NCBI GenBank assembly: GCA_947589545.1
Contig: CANQBA010000032.1
Location: 1 to 42,515, forward strand
Source of the DNA: an uncultured Oscillospiraceae bacterium
Lineage (GTDB): Bacteria; Bacillota; Clostridia; Oscillospirales; Oscillospiraceae
Direction of reading: 5' to 3'
DNA length: 42,515 nucleotides
Within the stretch, counting starts at the first letter, position 1, and each line of letters starts with the position of its first letter. The translations under genes were made by a program, and so were the position numbers. Below are positions 40,488-42,515 of this stretch, in pieces. The notes under the pieces are model-generated. The model was not told the DNA's origin. It saw nothing but the letters and a program-made list of their open reading frames with translations, and searched no databases.

Positions 40488-41596
40488 AGCTCGTACACCT
40501 CCAGATATCCCGCCCGCCGGGTGCGCCAGGAGAAGTCCCGGCGCATCCCCGCGGCCCGTTTGCCCGCCAGCGCGTCCTTGTCCCGGTACAGCGCAAACGC
40601 CCGGTCTATGGCCTCCGGGAGGCCGTCTTGGATAATAACGGCCATCTCCGCGTCCATGTTGTCCCGGAGTCCCCCGGCCAGGGTTGTAATGGGGATTGTC
40701 CCAAACCGGGCGGCCTTCATGGCCGTGAGGCCACACGGCTCATATTTTGAGGGGTTGAGCAAAAAATCCGCCCCGGCCAGCAGGCCCACGCCCTGCACGG
40801 GGTTGGCCCACTTAGTGGCCCAGATCACCCCGTCATCCCTCGTCAGGGACGCCAGACGCCCCTCCAGCGCGGGGTCTCCACACCCGGCGAATAAAGTGAC
40901 GCCCCCGGCGTCCCGTATCATGTGGACGGCCTCCAGGGCCTCACAGACGCCCTTCTCCGGGGTGAGCCGCGCCATAAAGAGAAATACGCACGGGTCGCCC
41001 TGGATGCCGTAGTCCCGCAGGAGCCGCCGCTTGCAAACTGCCTTACCGGTGAGATTATCCGCGGAGTACGCCGCGTCGATCATAAGGCCCCGCTCCGGGG
41101 CATAGGCCGCCGTCAGGATGCCGTTGGTCACGCCCCGTATGGGCGTGCGGTAATGGGCCGTCAGCTCCTGGGCATGGGCGTGTGAGACGCTGCACACGGC
41201 ATCCCAGATCAGCACATCCGACGCCGGGGGCAGCTCCGGCCCCTCCACCGTCAGGACGCGCCAGCCGCATTTTTCCGGCCAGATGTTGGGCGGGGCAAAG
41301 GAGTGGAGGATATCCGGCCCCAGCTCCCCGACGATTTCCGCCGCCCGCTGCGGCCAGCGGGATTGCTCAATGAGGACGTAATCCACGCCAAAGAGGCGGC
41401 AGCGCCGCACGCCGTCCACCCGCTCCGAGAGATTGTCCGCCATGCGGATATACACGCTGTCCCCGTCGGGGCACACCACCGTCACCCGGTAGAGATCGCT
41501 CATCACGTTGGCTGCACTGTCCGCCACCTCCCCCACGCCCGTCCGGGCCGTGCCGGAGAGGATGGACTCGGCGGTGAGGATGCAAAGTGTTTTCAC
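40484..41596 (-). CDS. Glycogen-synthase-like GT-B glycosyltransferase on prophage
   Basis: A 370-residue GT5/GT4-type enzyme. The N-terminal loop ARTGVGEVADSAANV resembles the KTGGLxDV motif of glycogen synthase. The C-terminal half holds FMARLTPEKG and LLNPSKYEPCGLTAMKAARF, followed by TTLAGGLRDN, closely matching the donor-binding motif of glycogen synthase (PSRFEPCGLxQLxAMRYGT...GGLRDT). The protein is about 100 residues shorter than GlgA. The acceptor is unknown. It overlaps both neighbours by four bases (ATGA with DUF1385 upstream and the UppS gene downstream). Confidence 0.82.
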   Translation of the reverse strand: MKTLCILTAESILSGTARTGVGEVADSAANVMSDLYRVTVVCPDGDSVYIRMADNLSERVDGVRRCRLFGVDYVLIEQSRWPQRAAEIVGELGPDILHSFAPPNIWPEKCGWRVLTVEGPELPPASDVLIWDAVCSVSHAHAQELTAHYRTPIRGVTNGILTAAYAPERGLMIDAAYSADNLTGKAVCKRRLLRDYGIQGDPCVFLFMARLTPEKGVCEALEAVHMIRDAGGVTLFAGCGDPALEGRLASLTRDDGVIWATKWANPVQGVGLLAGADFLLNPSKYEPCGLTAMKAARFGTIPITTLAGGLRDNMDAEMAVIIQDGLPEAIDRAFALYRDKDALAGKRAAGMRRDFSWRTRRAGYLEVYEL

Positions 41597-42432
41597 CGCT
41601 TCCGCCTCCCCACCATCCCCAGCCCGGGCTGGACAACGATTGTCTTTGACCCGGCCCGGAGTTTGACCTGCTGCCCGGCGGAGAGCTTAAATGCCGCCAG
41701 GGCCACCTCCAATTCTGCATCCCTCGGCTCAGATGTCCACAGCCGCTGTGCGGCCATACCCATCCGCCGCACGGCCCGGGCAAAGGCGTTTTTCTTCCCG
41801 CTGACTGTCTTCTCCCAGAGCTTGGAGAGGCAGGCCTTGAGGATCACCTTGGCCGCCACGGCAAGGACGCACGTCACAGGCCACCAGGGCGTCACGATCA
41901 GCGACGCCAAAAGCGTGCTGAGAAAGACCATCCAAGCCCCCTCCACCGTGCCGCAGGCGTCATGGATGGGCGACTGCGCCTTGGCGTTCTCCGGCGTCAG
42001 CTCCAGCCGGGCGCGGGCGCAATTAAGGACTTTATGCTCCGCACCGTGGTATCTGTTCCGGGCCGCTCCCCCGGGGGAAACGACCCGAAGGATCATCAAC
42101 ACCGCCACATACGCCGCCAGCCGGACAGGGAATTCCAGCCAAAAAGGCAATCCCCACACCGGCAACAGCACCGGCACGGCATCCGCCAGCAAGTCCCGCA
42201 GGGCCTCCCGGAGGAAACCGCCCTCCAGGCCCAGCGCACCGCAGAGATTGAGCTGCGACATCTCTGCACTGTCCATCGTATCCGTCAGATTTTGGATTTT
42301 CTCCACTTTGGTGTGGATTTTGCCGTCCGGCGTCCGCACCGCTGTGGCACGGGATATCTCATTGGTGTACTGTACCCCGCAAAACAGCGCCTGTCCCCGG
42401 ACGCCACCGCCCTGCCAATTACCTTTTTTCAT
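41593..42432 (-). CDS. DUF1385 (YqhQ-like) membrane protein on prophage
   Basis: A 279-residue protein of the DUF1385/YqhQ family. Signatures are the Gly-rich start (GGGVRGQALFCGVQ), RYHGAEHKVLNC (about 126-137), the SPIHDACGTVEG element and the C-terminal REPDD-like TSEPRDAELEVALAAFK. There are about four membrane helices (around 88-118 and 162-195). The His/Cys pattern may bind metal; the function of the family is not established. Its start overlaps the previous gene's stop (ATGA) and its end overlaps the glycosyltransferase start. A phage copy is unexpected. Confidence 0.82.
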   Translation of the reverse strand: MKKGNWQGGGVRGQALFCGVQYTNEISRATAVRTPDGKIHTKVEKIQNLTDTMDSAEMSQLNLCGALGLEGGFLREALRDLLADAVPVLLPVWGLPFWLEFPVRLAAYVAVLMILRVVSPGGAARNRYHGAEHKVLNCARARLELTPENAKAQSPIHDACGTVEGAWMVFLSTLLASLIVTPWWPVTCVLAVAAKVILKACLSKLWEKTVSGKKNAFARAVRRMGMAAQRLWTSEPRDAELEVALAAFKLSAGQQVKLRAGSKTIVVQPGLGMVGRRKR

Positions 42433-42515
42433 TCGTTTCCCCCCATCATCTCCCGCAGCATCTCCGGCTTGATGCTGGCCAGCATATCCGCCGCCTGCTC
42501 CGCCGTGGCCTCCGC
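42429..42515 (-). CDS. Phage protein, partial (C-terminal 28 aa)
   Basis: The window edge cuts this gene. Only the C-terminus is visible: AEATAEQAADMLASIKPEML followed by REMMGGNE and a stop that overlaps the DUF1385 start. The short helical tail cannot be assigned to a family. The overlap implies translational coupling in the same cassette. Confidence 0.65.
   Translation of the reverse strand, partial: AEATAEQAADMLASIKPEMLREMMGGNE

Noticed and set aside
1-42515. CRISPR array
   Set aside because: No regularly spaced direct repeats and no cas genes were seen anywhere in the window.

Overview
The window looks like a chromosome segment of a high-GC, Gram-positive anaerobe of the Clostridia, probably Oscillospiraceae (Flavonifractor/Intestinimonas/Oscillibacter-like). 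This rests on SpoVB-type flippase-MazG-HU-RqcP synteny, DnaD-DnaI, MurT-GatD, a T-box-controlled pheST and purine-rich Shine-Dalgarno sites. The genus is an inference.

Layout. 1-2.3 kb: small regulatory and membrane genes behind near-consensus divergent promoters. 2.4-20.6 kb: core chromosome. It holds a GT2 glycosyltransferase; a T-box-pheS-pheT-acyl-ACP thioesterase operon; an AI-2E family permease; rqcP, HU, mazG and a SpoVB-like flippase; dnaD-dnaI with DnaA-box-like sites beside them; a MurT/GatD-like pair; an M20 amidohydrolase; and a SpoU methyltransferase. 20.7-22.4 kb: a graveyard of insertion-sequence and glycosyltransferase fragments.

22.6-33.0 kb: a visibly AT-richer cluster, all on the minus strand. 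Its first half (NeuD-like acyltransferase, KASIII, ACP, SDR, ACP, FkbH-like HAD protein, VOC protein) looks like a machine for building and transferring an unusual ACP-bound acyl group. Its second half (LicD, class II aldolase, FGGY kinase, Fe-dependent alcohol dehydrogenase, LicC-like nucleotidyltransferase) looks like a route to a CDP-activated small alcohol or polyol phosphate and its transfer to a glycan. Together they suggest an undescribed surface-glycan decoration system. It is flanked by broken glycan genes, a GT4 fragment on the left and a CapD fragment on the right, and sits directly downstream of a fabD with an apparently shortened end.

33.1-37.7 kb: a GC-rich operon with a good promoter, encoding an MmdE-like 41-residue peptide, a biotin carrier, an OadA/5S-type subunit, a PccB/12S-type carboxyltransferase and FabD. 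Neither a biotin carboxylase nor an OadB membrane subunit is present, so it reads as a transcarboxylase feeding malonyl groups to ACP. Transcription would run on into the AT-rich cluster.

38.14 kb to the end: the 3' part of a tRNA-Ser(GCU) gene marks a prophage attachment site. The prophage end carries an amidase endolysin, a holin and a translationally coupled set encoding an undecaprenyl-diphosphate-synthase homologue, a glycogen-synthase-like glycosyltransferase and a DUF1385 membrane protein.
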